A stretch of DNA of 40,990 nt from Planctomycetota bacterium (GTDB lineage Bacteria > Planctomycetota > PLA2 > JAEUHO01): assembly GCA_030065025.1 (NCBI GenBank), contig JASJDY010000083.1:1-40990 (forward strand), read 5' to 3'. This document shows positions 23,350 to 33,300 of the stretch, in pieces. The notes beneath the pieces are model-generated. The model made no database searches, was not told the origin of the DNA, and worked only from the letters and a program-made list of their open reading frames with translations. The position numbers and the translations under genes were made by a program. The number at the start of each line of letters is the position of its first letter. Position 1 is the first letter of the stretch.

Positions 23350-24495
23350 ATGCCTAGCCCCCGCGCCGAAGCCCCCTCGGGCATGGAATGGTTCCTCCTC
23401 CTCGCCGGTCTCGCCCTGGCGGGCGCCGCTGCCCTCGTCTGGGTGTTCGGTGCCGACTTCGGCACGGCCGAAGGCCCGCCGGCCGTCGAGCGCGAGCCCT
23501 TCGCGAAGGAGGTGCATCTCGCGAACCTGCGCCAGCTCACGTTCGCGGGTGAGAACGCCGAGGCCTACTGGTCCTTCGCCGAGGACGCGCTGATCTTCCA
23601 GTCGACCCGCCCGCCCTTCAAGGCCGACCAGATCTTCACGATGAAGCCCGACGGCAGCGACGTGCGCCGCGTCAGCACGGGCCTCGGACGCACGACCTGC
23701 GCCTACTTCCTGCCGGGCGACGAGCGCATCGTCTACGCGTCGACGCACGCGGCGGGCAAGGCGCCGCCGAAGCCGCCCAAGCGCGACCGCAAGCTGGGCT
23801 ACGTGTGGCCGATCTACAACGCGTACGAGATCTACTCGGCCAAGCGGGACGGCTCCGACCTGCGCGTGCTCACAAGCTCGCCCGGCTACGACGCCGAGCC
23901 CACCGTCTCGCCGGCCGGCGACCGCATCGTGTTCACTTCGACCCGCGACGGCGACCTCGACGTCTACTCCATGAACGTCGACGGCAGCGACGTGAAGCGC
24001 CTCACGACGACCGTGGGCTACGACGGCGGCGCGTTCTTCTCGTGGGACGGGAAGAAGATCGTCTGGCGCGCGCCGAACCGCGACGACGTGGACATCGAGG
24101 AGTCGAAGGCGCTGCTGAAGCGGCAGCTCGTGCGCCCGAACAAGCTCGAGATCTGGATCATGAATGCCGACGGCAGCGGCAAGAAGATGGTGACGAACAA
24201 CGGCGCCGCCAACTTCGCCCCCTTCTGGCATCCGGACGGCAAGCGCATCATCTTCAGCTCGAACATGCACGATCCGCGCGGCAGCAACTTCGAGCTCTAC
24301 CTGGTGAACATCGAGACGCTCGAGACGAAGCGCATCACGTACTTCGAGCGCAGGCGCCCCGGCGCCTACCGCAGCGACGACTTCGACGGCTTCCCGATGT
24401 TCACGCGGGACGGCAAGCGGCTCGTGTTCTGCAGCAACCGCTTCAATGACAAGCCGAACGAGACGAACATCTTCGTGGCGGACTTCGTCGAGTAG
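23350..24495 (+). CDS. TolB-like WD40/PD40 beta-propeller protein, membrane-anchored
   Basis: From ATG 23350 the product has 381 residues; ATG 23383 (MEWFLLLAGLALAG) is a second choice. One N-terminal hydrophobic helix anchors a periplasmic domain. The domain is built of TolB-type PD40 blades with the pattern S-P-A/D-G-x-x-I-V-F-T-S and an ending like MNVDGSDVKRLT, MNADGSGKKMVT or MKPDGSDVRRVS. At least five blades are visible. Such proteins bind partner proteins or sugars; no enzyme site is seen. It ends 7 bases from the convergent lipoprotein gene. Confidence 0.87.
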   Translation: MPSPRAEAPSGMEWFLLLAGLALAGAAALVWVFGADFGTAEGPPAVEREPFAKEVHLANLRQLTFAGENAEAYWSFAEDALIFQSTRPPFKADQIFTMKPDGSDVRRVSTGLGRTTCAYFLPGDERIVYASTHAAGKAPPKPPKRDRKLGYVWPIYNAYEIYSAKRDGSDLRVLTSSPGYDAEPTVSPAGDRIVFTSTRDGDLDVYSMNVDGSDVKRLTTTVGYDGGAFFSWDGKKIVWRAPNRDDVDIEESKALLKRQLVRPNKLEIWIMNADGSGKKMVTNNGAANFAPFWHPDGKRIIFSSNMHDPRGSNFELYLVNIETLETKRITYFERRRPGAYRSDDFDGFPMFTRDGKRLVFCSNRFNDKPNETNIFVADFVE

Positions 24496-24502
24496 GTCCT
24501 CA

Positions 24503-26707
24503 CTAGCGTTCCGGCAGCGTCACCACGATCTCGCGCGTCTCCCCGGGCTTCAGCACGATCCGGCGTTCCTCGCCCCGATAGCCCGGGGCGCACACCACCA
24601 GCCGCACTGCGCCTGCGGGCACCTCGTCGAACGTGAAGCGCCCGGGCGGCGCATCCTCGTCGAACCCGTCGGCGTCCGTTTCCAGCACCTCGCCGGCGAA
24701 GAGCGCGACCGCGTCTTCCAGGGGGCCGTCGGGGCCGCGGACGTCGAGCAGGACGCGAGCCGAGCCCGTCTGTTGGATCCACGGGCCCGGGCCTTCGAGC
24801 ACACCGCCGTGGTCGAGAAGCGCCCGCGTGTTCCACACGGCCCGCGCGCCCTCTCGCAGCAGATGGCTGACCGCCACGCCCTGGGCATCGGTCTCGGCGT
24901 CGTCCGCCAGAAGCTCGCGCGTGACGGGGTCGAACCAGGTGACCTCGACGTCGATCCCCTCGAGCGGCCGGCCCTGCGCGTCCCGCAGCGTCAGCTGTCC
25001 GAGCGTGCGCTTCGCGTAGTCGAGCGCGGGCAGAGGCACGACGGCGCCTGCTGCCGGCGGGACCTCGACCAGCTGCGATCCGGAGGCTAGCTCCTCGTTG
25101 TACTTACCGAGCTTGAGGATGCGCAGGCGTAGCCGTCCCTCGAGCTGCGTGCGCACCAGCACCTCGCCTTGTTCGATCTCGAAGTCGTGCTCGATGCCGC
25201 CGAGCTCGACGTGTCCGATGTCGTCGGGCGCCTCGAAGCGGAGCGTGTTGTCCTTCGGCCAGTCGATCACCGCTACGCGGCGACCGTCTGCGGCCGGCCC
25301 TACGTCGAAGAAGCGGGTGATGGTGTACGTGCGCACGCTCACCCGAGCCGTCGCCGTGGCGGGCAGGTGGACGGGATACTCGTCTTCGAACTCCGTCTCC
25401 ACCTCCGCGCCATCGTGGTCGATGCGCCCGTCCGGCCGCGTGACCGTCAGGTGGCACTCGAACTTCTCGTCGGGCGCCTGCGCGAGCTGGAGAACGAGTC
25501 GCGGCTGCGCGCTCGCCTGGATCACGATCGTGCGCGGCTTGCCTTCTTCGACCGTGAAGCGGTACGGCGGCGCAACCCAGCGTGAGGTCGGATCGCCGAC
25601 GACCGCTTCGTACTCGCCGGCGAAGAGCTCGAATACGTCCTCGCCGTCGTCCGAGCTGTCATGGTCCGCCTCGAAGCCGTCGGCGACGCGGTAGACCGAG
25701 ATGCCCACGGGTCGCACGTCATTGCCGTCAGGCCCCACGACGCGCCAGCGGACCTCGACCTCATCGTCGCTGTCGAGCTCGTCTTCGTCCGCGGCCGGAT
25801 GTTGCTTGCGCACGTCCCAGACAAGCGGCGCGTGACGCCGGAACTCGTCAGTGTCGATGCGGCGGCCCTCGCCGTCGGGCGCCCAGTACAGCTCGAGCAG
25901 GCTCTCGCGCGCCACGCCCTCGAGGACGAACCTGCCGTCATCGCCGATGCGCGTCACGACGCCGCGCGTCGTGGTCAGGCTGTGCACGACCCGCGGCGCG
26001 AGCTCCTCCGGCTTCGCGCCGATGAGGCGTCCCTCGAATCGCACGGCCGGCTCGGCTGCGATGGTGAACGGCGTCTCGTCGAGCCGGCGTAGCGGCCCGC
26101 CGAAGTAGTCCACGCGCACCCCGGGACCGCGATAGTGCACGTCGCCGTTCGCGGCCACGCCGCGCAGCACGAAGCGGCCGTCCGCGTCGGTCTTCGTGTC
26201 GAAGACCGAGGGTGCGTGCGCGCAGCCCAGCTTGTAGCCGATCGGCAGGCCCGCCGCGGGGCGGCCCATGGCGTCGACGATGCGGCCGTGGACGTCGCGC
26301 CCAGGCAGCAGGGCGATTTCCTCCTCCGGCGCCACGGCGTAGGTCTCATCCGAGCCGTAGCCCTCGGCGTGCGCGACCCAGTGCGCGCTCCACTCGCGCA
26401 CCTCCTGGATGGGGATCACGGCGATGCCGTGTTCGTCCGTGCGCGTCTCCTCGAAGGACGGACCCCAGCCGTCAGGCCCCATCTCCATCTCGAGGTGCCG
26501 GCGCACGATCGCACCGACGATCGGCTCGCCCGTGCGCTCGTCGATGACACGCACGACGCCGGTGTGCTCGGGCGCCGTGCCCGGAAGCCAGCCGTCATAC
26601 GGCCGGACCCACTCTGCGACTTCTTCGGGCGGGGCTCCGGGAGGCGCCGGCTCCTCGCCGCCGCATGCCGAGAGGATCAACAACAAGAACCACGCCGCGT
26701 GCCGCAT
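24503..26707 (-). CDS. Lipoprotein with carboxypeptidase-regulatory-like repeats (734 aa)
   Basis: A lipoprotein signal (FLLLILSACGG) is followed by repeated beta-sandwich units. Examples are GVVRVIDERTGEPIVGAIVR, GRIVDAMGRPAAGLPIGYK with DADGRFVLRGVAANG, and near the end RFTFDEVPAGAVRLVV with GETREIVVTLPER. The middle is more diverged and rich in Asp and Glu. No catalytic motif is seen. GGGAG lies five bases before the ATG. This is the lipid-anchored member of three long repeat proteins in the window; the other two use a membrane helix. Confidence 0.86.
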   Translation of the reverse strand: MRHAAWFLLLILSACGGEEPAPPGAPPEEVAEWVRPYDGWLPGTAPEHTGVVRVIDERTGEPIVGAIVRRHLEMEMGPDGWGPSFEETRTDEHGIAVIPIQEVREWSAHWVAHAEGYGSDETYAVAPEEEIALLPGRDVHGRIVDAMGRPAAGLPIGYKLGCAHAPSVFDTKTDADGRFVLRGVAANGDVHYRGPGVRVDYFGGPLRRLDETPFTIAAEPAVRFEGRLIGAKPEELAPRVVHSLTTTRGVVTRIGDDGRFVLEGVARESLLELYWAPDGEGRRIDTDEFRRHAPLVWDVRKQHPAADEDELDSDDEVEVRWRVVGPDGNDVRPVGISVYRVADGFEADHDSSDDGEDVFELFAGEYEAVVGDPTSRWVAPPYRFTVEEGKPRTIVIQASAQPRLVLQLAQAPDEKFECHLTVTRPDGRIDHDGAEVETEFEDEYPVHLPATATARVSVRTYTITRFFDVGPAADGRRVAVIDWPKDNTLRFEAPDDIGHVELGGIEHDFEIEQGEVLVRTQLEGRLRLRILKLGKYNEELASGSQLVEVPPAAGAVVPLPALDYAKRTLGQLTLRDAQGRPLEGIDVEVTWFDPVTRELLADDAETDAQGVAVSHLLREGARAVWNTRALLDHGGVLEGPGPWIQQTGSARVLLDVRGPDGPLEDAVALFAGEVLETDADGFDEDAPPGRFTFDEVPAGAVRLVVCAPGYRGEERRIVLKPGETREIVVTLPER

Positions 26708-26708
26708 C

Positions 26709-27770
26709 TCACTCCCGGTGGAGAACGTCCAGGCGCCGGATCTCCGCGCGGCAGCCCTGCGCGAGGATCCCCACGTAGCCGCCTTCGCGGCCCTTCGGCC
26801 GCTCGATCTTGTGGACCTCGCGGCCGTTCACGAGCGCGTGGATGAAGTCCTTGCGGTAGCGCAGCTCGTACACCGTCCAGGCCGACGGGTCGTAGGGCTT
26901 CTTCAGCGCGGACGCGTCGCGCATGAAGACGCGATCCTTGTCGTCTTCGCCCTTGTACTCGAACCAGCGCAGCGCGCCGGAGAGCGTGCCGAGCCGTGAG
27001 TGGTCGTACTCCGCCTTCCAGGCCGCCATCAGCGCGACGAACGGCGACTCGTCGTAGGCCTTGGCGATGCGGGCCTCCATGACGACGTCGAAGTTCCCGC
27101 GGATCTCCTTCTGGTTGCGGATGTACGTGGCGAGGCCCTTCGTCTCGCCGACGATCACGCCGTCCACGACCTTCCACCACTGACCGCGACCGCCGTCCCA
27201 GTCGGCGATCTGCTTGCCGTCGAAGATGGCCTCCTTGCGCGCGCCGCGGCGGGACATGGTGCCGAGCATCTCGTTCGCACGCTTGTGTTCGGGGCGCAGC
27301 GTGAGGATGACCTCGAGCGCGCGCTGGGCGAGATCGGGGTCCTTCGTGCGGTACTTGGAGGCGATGCGCAGCACCTTGGCGACGTGTGCGTCGATCAGCT
27401 TCTCGAGCTCGCGCCCGTTGTCGTCGTGTTCCTCGAGTCGATCGAGTGCGCCCGCCTCGTAGTCCTTCCACGCCGCGGGGATGCCCGGGCTCGAGCGCAC
27501 CTCGCGCACGACCTGGCGGAACGCGACGACCGCGGCCTTCGTCTTCTCGGCGCCGAGCAGAGCTTCGCCGAGGCCGTAGCGCGCAGGCAGGCAGCCCGCC
27601 TCTTCCTCCAGGGCCTGGCGGTAGAGCTTCTCGGCCGCGGCGTAATTCTTCGCCTTCAGCGCCGCGTCGCCCTCGTCCACGAGGTCGAGGGCCGTATCCA
27701 TGTCGGCGAAGACCGTCGCCGCCGCCGCGGCGAGTAGGACCAGGACGAGAAGGACGCGCAGCGGGCTCAT
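26709..27770 (-). CDS. TPR-like plus DUF1080 (3-keto-disaccharide hydrolase-like) exported protein
   Basis: The 353-residue protein has a signal peptide (LLVLVLLAAAAATVFA). TPR-like helices cover about residues 25-150 (DEGDAALKAKNYAAAEKLYR). The C-terminal beta-jelly-roll of the DUF1080 type shows IFDGKQIADWDGG, WWKVVDGVIVGE and EIRGNFDVVMEARI. DUF1080 domains are often tied to sugar breakdown in Planctomycetota. The ATG overlaps the stop of the gene upstream by ATGA, and the upstream protein has the same plan, so the pair arose by duplication. Confidence 0.87.
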   Translation of the reverse strand: MSPLRVLLVLVLLAAAAATVFADMDTALDLVDEGDAALKAKNYAAAEKLYRQALEEEAGCLPARYGLGEALLGAEKTKAAVVAFRQVVREVRSSPGIPAAWKDYEAGALDRLEEHDDNGRELEKLIDAHVAKVLRIASKYRTKDPDLAQRALEVILTLRPEHKRANEMLGTMSRRGARKEAIFDGKQIADWDGGRGQWWKVVDGVIVGETKGLATYIRNQKEIRGNFDVVMEARIAKAYDESPFVALMAAWKAEYDHSRLGTLSGALRWFEYKGEDDKDRVFMRDASALKKPYDPSAWTVYELRYRKDFIHALVNGREVHKIERPKGREGGYVGILAQGCRAEIRRLDVLHRE

Positions 27771-28894
27771 CGCTTCGTCCCCACGCGCAGCACGCGGATC
27801 TCGGCGGCACAGCGCTGGTGGAACAGACCCAGGCGTCCGCTCAGCTCCTTGCGGCCGGCGACCGAGGCGTTCAGCACCTGCTTGCCGTCGAGGAAGACGC
27901 GCACCTTCCGCCCTTGGATGGCGACGGTCAGGCGGTGCCAGGTGCCCAGCCGCGAGGACTTCCGTGCGGCCTCGCCCACGTCGATGTTCTTGCCGCCCGA
28001 TGCGTGCACGATCGTCACGAGCGACTTCTGGGCGAAGGCCATGACGAACTCGTGCCCGCCGCGCCGCGCGACCGTCTCGTCCTGCGCGAACGCGAAGCCG
28101 AGCAGGTAGCCGTTGGCGTGCTCCTTCGTGAAGCGGAACTCCATGTCGTAGACGAACTCCTCCGGCGCGAGCTTGGCCGGGTCCGTCCAGAAGATCGTGT
28201 TGCCCTCGTTGTCGATCGTGAGCACCTTGCGCTTGTACGACGTGTTGTTCCCCGGCGGGATCGCACGCCGCGCCAGCAGGTCGTCCCAGCGCTCGATGCC
28301 GGGGATCGGCGACGCCTTGGGATCGATGGTGCCGTCGTCGGTGCTCGTCCCCTTCAGCTCGCCCAGCAGGCGGTTCGCCGCCTCGTGCTGCGGCTCGACG
28401 GACAGCAAGCGCTCGAGCGCATCGACCGCGATGTCCTCGTCGTCGCGCTGCAGCCGGGTGGCGAAGCCCACGAGCTTGGCACCGAACGCGGCCTGCAGTT
28501 TCTCGAGCTCCCTCTCGCCCTTGCCCAGCGTCGCGATGCGCTTCTCGGCGCGCTTGAGCAGGCGGGCGAGCTTCTTGTCCAGCGCGTCGCCCTGCACGCG
28601 GCACCCGTCACGGAAGGCGCGGTAGGCGCCCAGCGCCTCGCCCGGCTTCTTCATCTTTTCGAAGACCTGGCCGAGCAGGTACGCCGCCTCGAGGAGCTTC
28701 GGATCCTCCTCGCGCGCCCGGCGCAGCTTGACGACCGCTTCGTCGTACTTGCGGACCGAGATCGCCTTCTTCGCCTGCTGCAGGAGGAACGCGGCGACGT
28801 CCTCGTCGGCGCGGGCGCTCGGGGGGCCAAGCGGCGCCGAGAGCGCGGTCAGCACGATCCAGGCACAGATCCCGAGGCCGATCAGCCGGCGCAT
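27767..28894 (-). CDS. TPR-like plus LamG/DUF1080-like exported protein
   Basis: The 375-residue product starts at ATG 28894 (MRRLIGLGICAWIVLTAL), with a signal peptide ending near ARA and GGGAGAG upstream. TPR-like helices (AKKAISVRKYDEAVVKLRRA, LLEAAYLLGQVFEKMKKPGE) are followed by a beta-sandwich domain with WHRLTVAIQGRKVRVFLDGK, typical of concanavalin-like or DUF1080 folds. It is coupled to its downstream relative. No catalytic residues can be named. Confidence 0.85.
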   Translation of the reverse strand: MRRLIGLGICAWIVLTALSAPLGPPSARADEDVAAFLLQQAKKAISVRKYDEAVVKLRRAREEDPKLLEAAYLLGQVFEKMKKPGEALGAYRAFRDGCRVQGDALDKKLARLLKRAEKRIATLGKGERELEKLQAAFGAKLVGFATRLQRDDEDIAVDALERLLSVEPQHEAANRLLGELKGTSTDDGTIDPKASPIPGIERWDDLLARRAIPPGNNTSYKRKVLTIDNEGNTIFWTDPAKLAPEEFVYDMEFRFTKEHANGYLLGFAFAQDETVARRGGHEFVMAFAQKSLVTIVHASGGKNIDVGEAARKSSRLGTWHRLTVAIQGRKVRVFLDGKQVLNASVAGRKELSGRLGLFHQRCAAEIRVLRVGTKR

Positions 28895-28987
28895 ACGAGG
28901 TGCTCTCCCTGGCGGCGAGGATACCCGAAACCCAACGCTCCGCCGGGCGCACTGCCACAATGGTCTCCGACCGTCGGAGGGTCACCC

Positions 28988-30073
28988 ATGGCTGCACCGC
29001 TGCAGGACTTCGGGCGCGTGATGCGTGCCCTGTTCCGATTCGCGCGCTACATCTCGTTCGGGATCATCGGCCTGATGATCGTGTTCCTCGCGTTCCGCGT
29101 CGCCGAGGTCTACCGCTTCTTCGCCGACATCGAGCCGTGGCTCGGTACTGCGTTCCTCGTGGTGTTCGGGCTGCTGCTCGTGTTGCTCGTCGGTCGGCCG
29201 GTCTACCGCTTCCTGAAGGTGCCCGCTGCGCTGAAGCCGCCGCCGCTGCCGCCGATGGAGGAACGCCGCGGCAGGGACCTCGTGCGCCACCTCGCGTTCG
29301 TCGAGGGCTACCTCGCTGCGCTCGTGAAGAACCCCGAGTGGGAAGGGGCGCCTGCAGAAGTCGAAGCCGCGATCGAGCGCTGTCGCGCGCTGCGTGAGGA
29401 GGCGGCCCACGCGGGGCGCGAGGCTGTGGCCGCGCTGTCCGACCGCGTGGGCGAGCTCGAGCGCGACACCGTTCAGCGCCTGCTCGAGCCGCTCGACCGC
29501 AAGGTGCGTACCGTCATCCGACAGGAAGCCGTCGGCGTCGGCATCGCTACCGCCGTGTCGTGGAACGGAACGATCGACGCGTTCATCGTGCTCTGGCGCA
29601 ACTGCAACCTCGTGTCGCGGGTCGCGCGCATCTACTACGGCCGTCCCGGCGTGCGCGGCACGCTCGCGATCCTGCGCGACGTGTCGGCCGCGACCATCGC
29701 CGGCGCGTACCTGCAGGACCTCACCGAGGCGGCCGGCGGCGCGCTGGGCGGCCTGTTCGGCAAGACGGTCGGCGCGCTCGGCGGGCCGCTGCTCGACGGC
29801 GCCGTGAACGGCGTGGTGACGCTGCGTATCGGCTACATGGCCAAGGCCCGCTGCCGCTCGTTCAGCGCGTGGAACGAGGCCGGTCGCGTCGAGGCCGCGC
29901 GGGACGCCTTCAAGGAGGCGGGCGCGTTCTCGAAGGACGTGGTCACGGAGATCTTCAAGACGGTCGGCACCGGGCTGTGGAAGATCCCCGGCAAGGCGAT
30001 CGGCAAGCTCGGCGACGCGCTCGGCGGCTTCTTCAAGAAGCCCGAGGAGGGCGTGGAGCCTGCGGGGGCTTGA
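28988..30073 (+). CDS. YcjF/DUF697-family membrane protein
   Basis: The 361-residue protein has two close membrane helices at about residues 22-42 and 52-72. A soluble helical stretch follows, and then the DUF697 signature NGTIDAFIVLWRNCNLVSRV and YYGRPGVRGTL. Proteins of this type (YcjF) usually sit beside a YcjX GTPase; none is seen here. GGAGG lies eight bases before the ATG. The long open frame that continues upstream is a shadow of the opposite-strand gene. The C-terminus is glycine-rich and then lysine-rich. Confidence 0.84.
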   Translation: MAAPLQDFGRVMRALFRFARYISFGIIGLMIVFLAFRVAEVYRFFADIEPWLGTAFLVVFGLLLVLLVGRPVYRFLKVPAALKPPPLPPMEERRGRDLVRHLAFVEGYLAALVKNPEWEGAPAEVEAAIERCRALREEAAHAGREAVAALSDRVGELERDTVQRLLEPLDRKVRTVIRQEAVGVGIATAVSWNGTIDAFIVLWRNCNLVSRVARIYYGRPGVRGTLAILRDVSAATIAGAYLQDLTEAAGGALGGLFGKTVGALGGPLLDGAVNGVVTLRIGYMAKARCRSFSAWNEAGRVEAARDAFKEAGAFSKDVVTEIFKTVGTGLWKIPGKAIGKLGDALGGFFKKPEEGVEPAGA

Positions 30074-30078
30074 GCCAC

Positions 30079-30108
30079 TTGCACTTGCACTTGCACCTGC
30101 ACTTGCAC
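30079..30108 (+). repeat. TTGCAC hexamer tandem repeat after a stop codon
   Basis: Five hexamers, four TTGCAC and one CTGCAC, start five bases after the stop codon of the YcjF-like gene. They are non-coding in any supported gene. Confidence 0.85.
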
Positions 30109-30169
30109 TCGAGCAACCAAGCGAGGTGGATCGGAGCCAGGCCCGTGCATCGCTGGAGCATGTGTTCCA

Positions 30170-30222
30170 CGGGCGGGCGTTCAGCCCTTCGACTGCGTCT
30201 CAGGGCTTCCGGCCGCCCCTAC
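30170..30222 (-). repeat. Dispersed intergenic repeat, copy 3 (half copy)
   Basis: This segment begins CGGGCGGGCGTTC and ends CGGCCGCCCCTAC, the same two 13-bp blocks that bound the left half of the element at 7669-7800, read on the opposite strand. The stretch between also matches, with small gaps. It lies in the gap 30074-30334 between two forward genes. Confidence 0.85.
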
Positions 30223-30295
30223 CGATCCCGTGCCCGACGAAAGCCGCAGGATGATCGGTCTGCCGCACGCAACCCGATCCCCCTCACGCCGCTGC

Positions 30296-30301
30296 TAATC
30301 T
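30296..30301 (+). promoter_or_regulatory. Possible -10 box TAATCT before the 1289-residue repeat protein
   Basis: TAATCT lies 33 bases before the ATG at 30335. A start seven bases later would give a leader of about 26 bases containing the GGGAGGGAAG ribosome site. No -35 box is evident. Confidence 0.4.
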
Positions 30302-30334
30302 GCGCGATGCAACCCCTGGGGAGGGAAGTCAGCC

Positions 30335-33300
30335 ATGCGTTCCGGTCTCATGTGGCTCATCGTCTTGCTCGCCGTCGCCGCGGCGGGGTGGTTCCTCTTC
30401 GGAGCAGGTGACACCGGCGAAGGCCCGGCGGGCGACGGCGCAGACACGTCACCGGGCGAGGAGAGCGCGGACGTCACCGAAGGCCCCGGGCCCGAGCTCA
30501 TGGGGAGCGGCGGCGATCGTCCCATCGTGCCCACCGAGATTCGCGGCCGCGGCATGCTCCAGGGCGTCGTCCGCCTCTCCGGCGTCGGCATCGAGGCCGA
30601 CGTCGAGCTGCGCCACGTGACCGAGGTCGATCCAACGAACCCGTACCAGGGTGGTATGGAGCGCATGTTCATCGAGCGGCTGCTCGACTCGGGCATCTCG
30701 CCGAAGAAGCCCATCGGTCGCACGAGCACGAGCGCCGACGGCCACTTCAAATTCAAGGGGCTCGCGCCCGGCCTGTACGAGGTGCGCGCGATGTCCGCCG
30801 ACGGTGCGCTCGGCTTCGCGTCGGGCATGCTCCCACAGCGCGGCGCCCGCGTGGAGGTCAACGTCGACCTGCCCGATGGGCAGCAGGGCCTCAAGGGCCG
30901 CATCCTGTACGCCGACGACAAGCCGTTCCGCGGCATGGTCGTCGCGACGCCCGGCCAGCAGGCGTTCGCGGCGGCGATGATGGGCGGCGGTGGCCAGGTG
31001 CGCCCTGGCTTCACTGACGAGGAAGGCCGCTTCGAGCTGACCGGTCTGGCCAAGGGGCGCTATCAGATCTCGGCGATCATCCCCGGCGCGCTGCGCGTGA
31101 TGGGCGCGCCGATCGACCTCCCGTACCAGGGTGAGTACGAGTTGAAGATCCTGGTCGGCGGCACCACCGTGAAGGGCAAGGTCATCGCGGCGGCCACGGA
31201 GGAGCCGGTTGCCGGCGCCAACGTCTTCGGCGGCGGCGGCAACCCCGAGGCGAACTTCTCGATCTTCAGCACCCAGTCCGGCGAGGACGGCACCTTCGAG
31301 CTGACGATCCCCGCCGGGCGCGGCGGCGGCATGTTCGTGCGCGCGGCCGGCTACGCGCCGCAGATGGTCGAGTTCCGCGGCGGCGTCGACGAGAACGTCG
31401 TCGTGAGCATGCTCGCCCTAGGCAAGCTCAGTGGTCGCGTGACGGCCCAGGAGGGCGGCTCGGCGATCCAGGGGGTCACGGTCTTCGCCACGCCCCAGTC
31501 CGGTCGTGGGATGCCGTTCGGTGGAGGCCTCAACGCGGCGATCACGGACGCCGATGGCCGCTACACCTTCGACGGCGTGCAGCCCGGCGCGGTGAAGGTG
31601 CACGCCCTCGGCGGAGGCTGGGTGAGCGTGGGCATGAGCGGATTCGGGTTCGGCGACGTCAACACGCCGTATGTCGTGGAGCTCGAGTCCGGCAGCAGCG
31701 CCGAGCAGGACCTCGAGGTCATCGCCTCGGGCAAGGTGAAGGGACGCGTGCTCACGGACGACGGCAGGCCCGTGCCCGGCGCCGTCGTGCAAGCCGGAGC
31801 GCCCACGGGCATCCGCGAGATGGTCGCGGCCATGATGACCATGGGCATCTCGTTCGCAAGCGACGTGACGGACGGCGACGGTGCGTACGAGATCGACATG
31901 ATCGTGCCCGGCACGGACTACCAGCTCGCAGCCAAGGCCCCCGAGCACCCCGACGCGTCCTCGCAGAAGTTCACCGGCGCCTCGGGCAAGACCGAGACGA
32001 TCGACATCCGCTTCCCGAAGTCGCGTTGGCTCGAGGTCACGGTCGTCGAGAGCGGCGGCGGTCCGATCGCCGGCGTGATGCTGCGCATCGCGCCGAAGCG
32101 CGAGGGCAACATGCGGGTGGTGGTCTCTGACTTCTTCGGCGCCGGCACCTTCTGGACCACGGACGCCGAGGGCAAGGCCCGCGTCGGGCCGCTGCCCGAG
32201 GGCGAGCTCGAGATCGGTGCGTCCGCGGCCGGCTACATCCAGGACGAGCGGGACGTGCCGGGCGGTGACGAAGCCAGCATCAAGCTCGAGCTGAGGAAGG
32301 GACTCGTCATCGCGGGCCGCATCGTGCTGCCCGAGGGCATTCCGGCGCAGAGCGTTCGCGTGCGCATCGAGCGCGACCGTGCAGGTCCGGGCGGCGAGTG
32401 GTTCTACGAGCGAGCACCGGTGGATGCCGCGGGGCGCTTCCGGCTCGACACGATCAAGTCGCCGGGCGAGTACAAGATCACAGGCAGCGGCAACTGGGAG
32501 AACCGTCGGTTCAGCGGCACGGCGCGGGCGGATGCCGGAGACGAAGATGTCGTCCTCGAGCTGACCGAGAGCGACCCGGAGAAGCGCGAGACGGTCGAGG
32601 TGAGCGTGCTCGACGCCGAGGGCAAGCCCGTGCCGTCGGGGCGCATCACGCTGTGGTCGTTCCGCCAGAACGGGAGCAACAGCAGCGGCACCCGCATCAA
32701 CAACGGCAAGGCGTTCTTCCGCGGGTTCCGGAGCGAGGGCGACCTGTACGTCGAGGTGTTCGAGCTCGTCGGCAGCACCCGCGGCGCGACGATCCAGCCC
32801 ATCAGCATCACCAGCGGCAAGGCGGAGGTGCGCCTACCGCGGCCTGTGTCCATCGCCGGCACGGTCAAGGGCCCCGACGGCAAGGGTGTCGCCGGCGTGC
32901 GCGTCTCGGCGCGTCCCGTGCACCCGCACCGCGGTACATCCCGCACCGGTCGCCAGCACGGTGAAGCGATCAGCGATGCCCAGGGACGCTTCGAGGTCCG
33001 CGGGCTCGGCCCGCTCACGTACAAGCTCGCGATCCGGGCGCCGTCCGAGTACGCACCCGTGCCGACGATCGACGCCCAGGGCGGCGATGAGCGCATCGCG
33101 GTGGAGCTGCGCACAGGCGCGGCCGCGACGCTGACGATCCTCGACTACGAAGGCAAGCCCGTCGCCGGCGCCTCGGCGTACTTGCGCGCCGTCCAGGAGG
33201 ATCGCGAGCAGCCCTCGTACCGCTCCTTCGGCGGGCCGACCTCCGATGCCCAGGGCGTGCTCGCCCTCAAGGGGCTCGAGCCTGGGGTCGTCTTCGACCT

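Noticed and set aside
27386-28987. Upstream extension of the YcjF-like frame by more than 500 codons
   Set aside because: The extension overlaps opposite-strand TPR genes and is Arg/Pro-rich shadow sequence; ATG 28988 has GGAGG and begins a normal helix.
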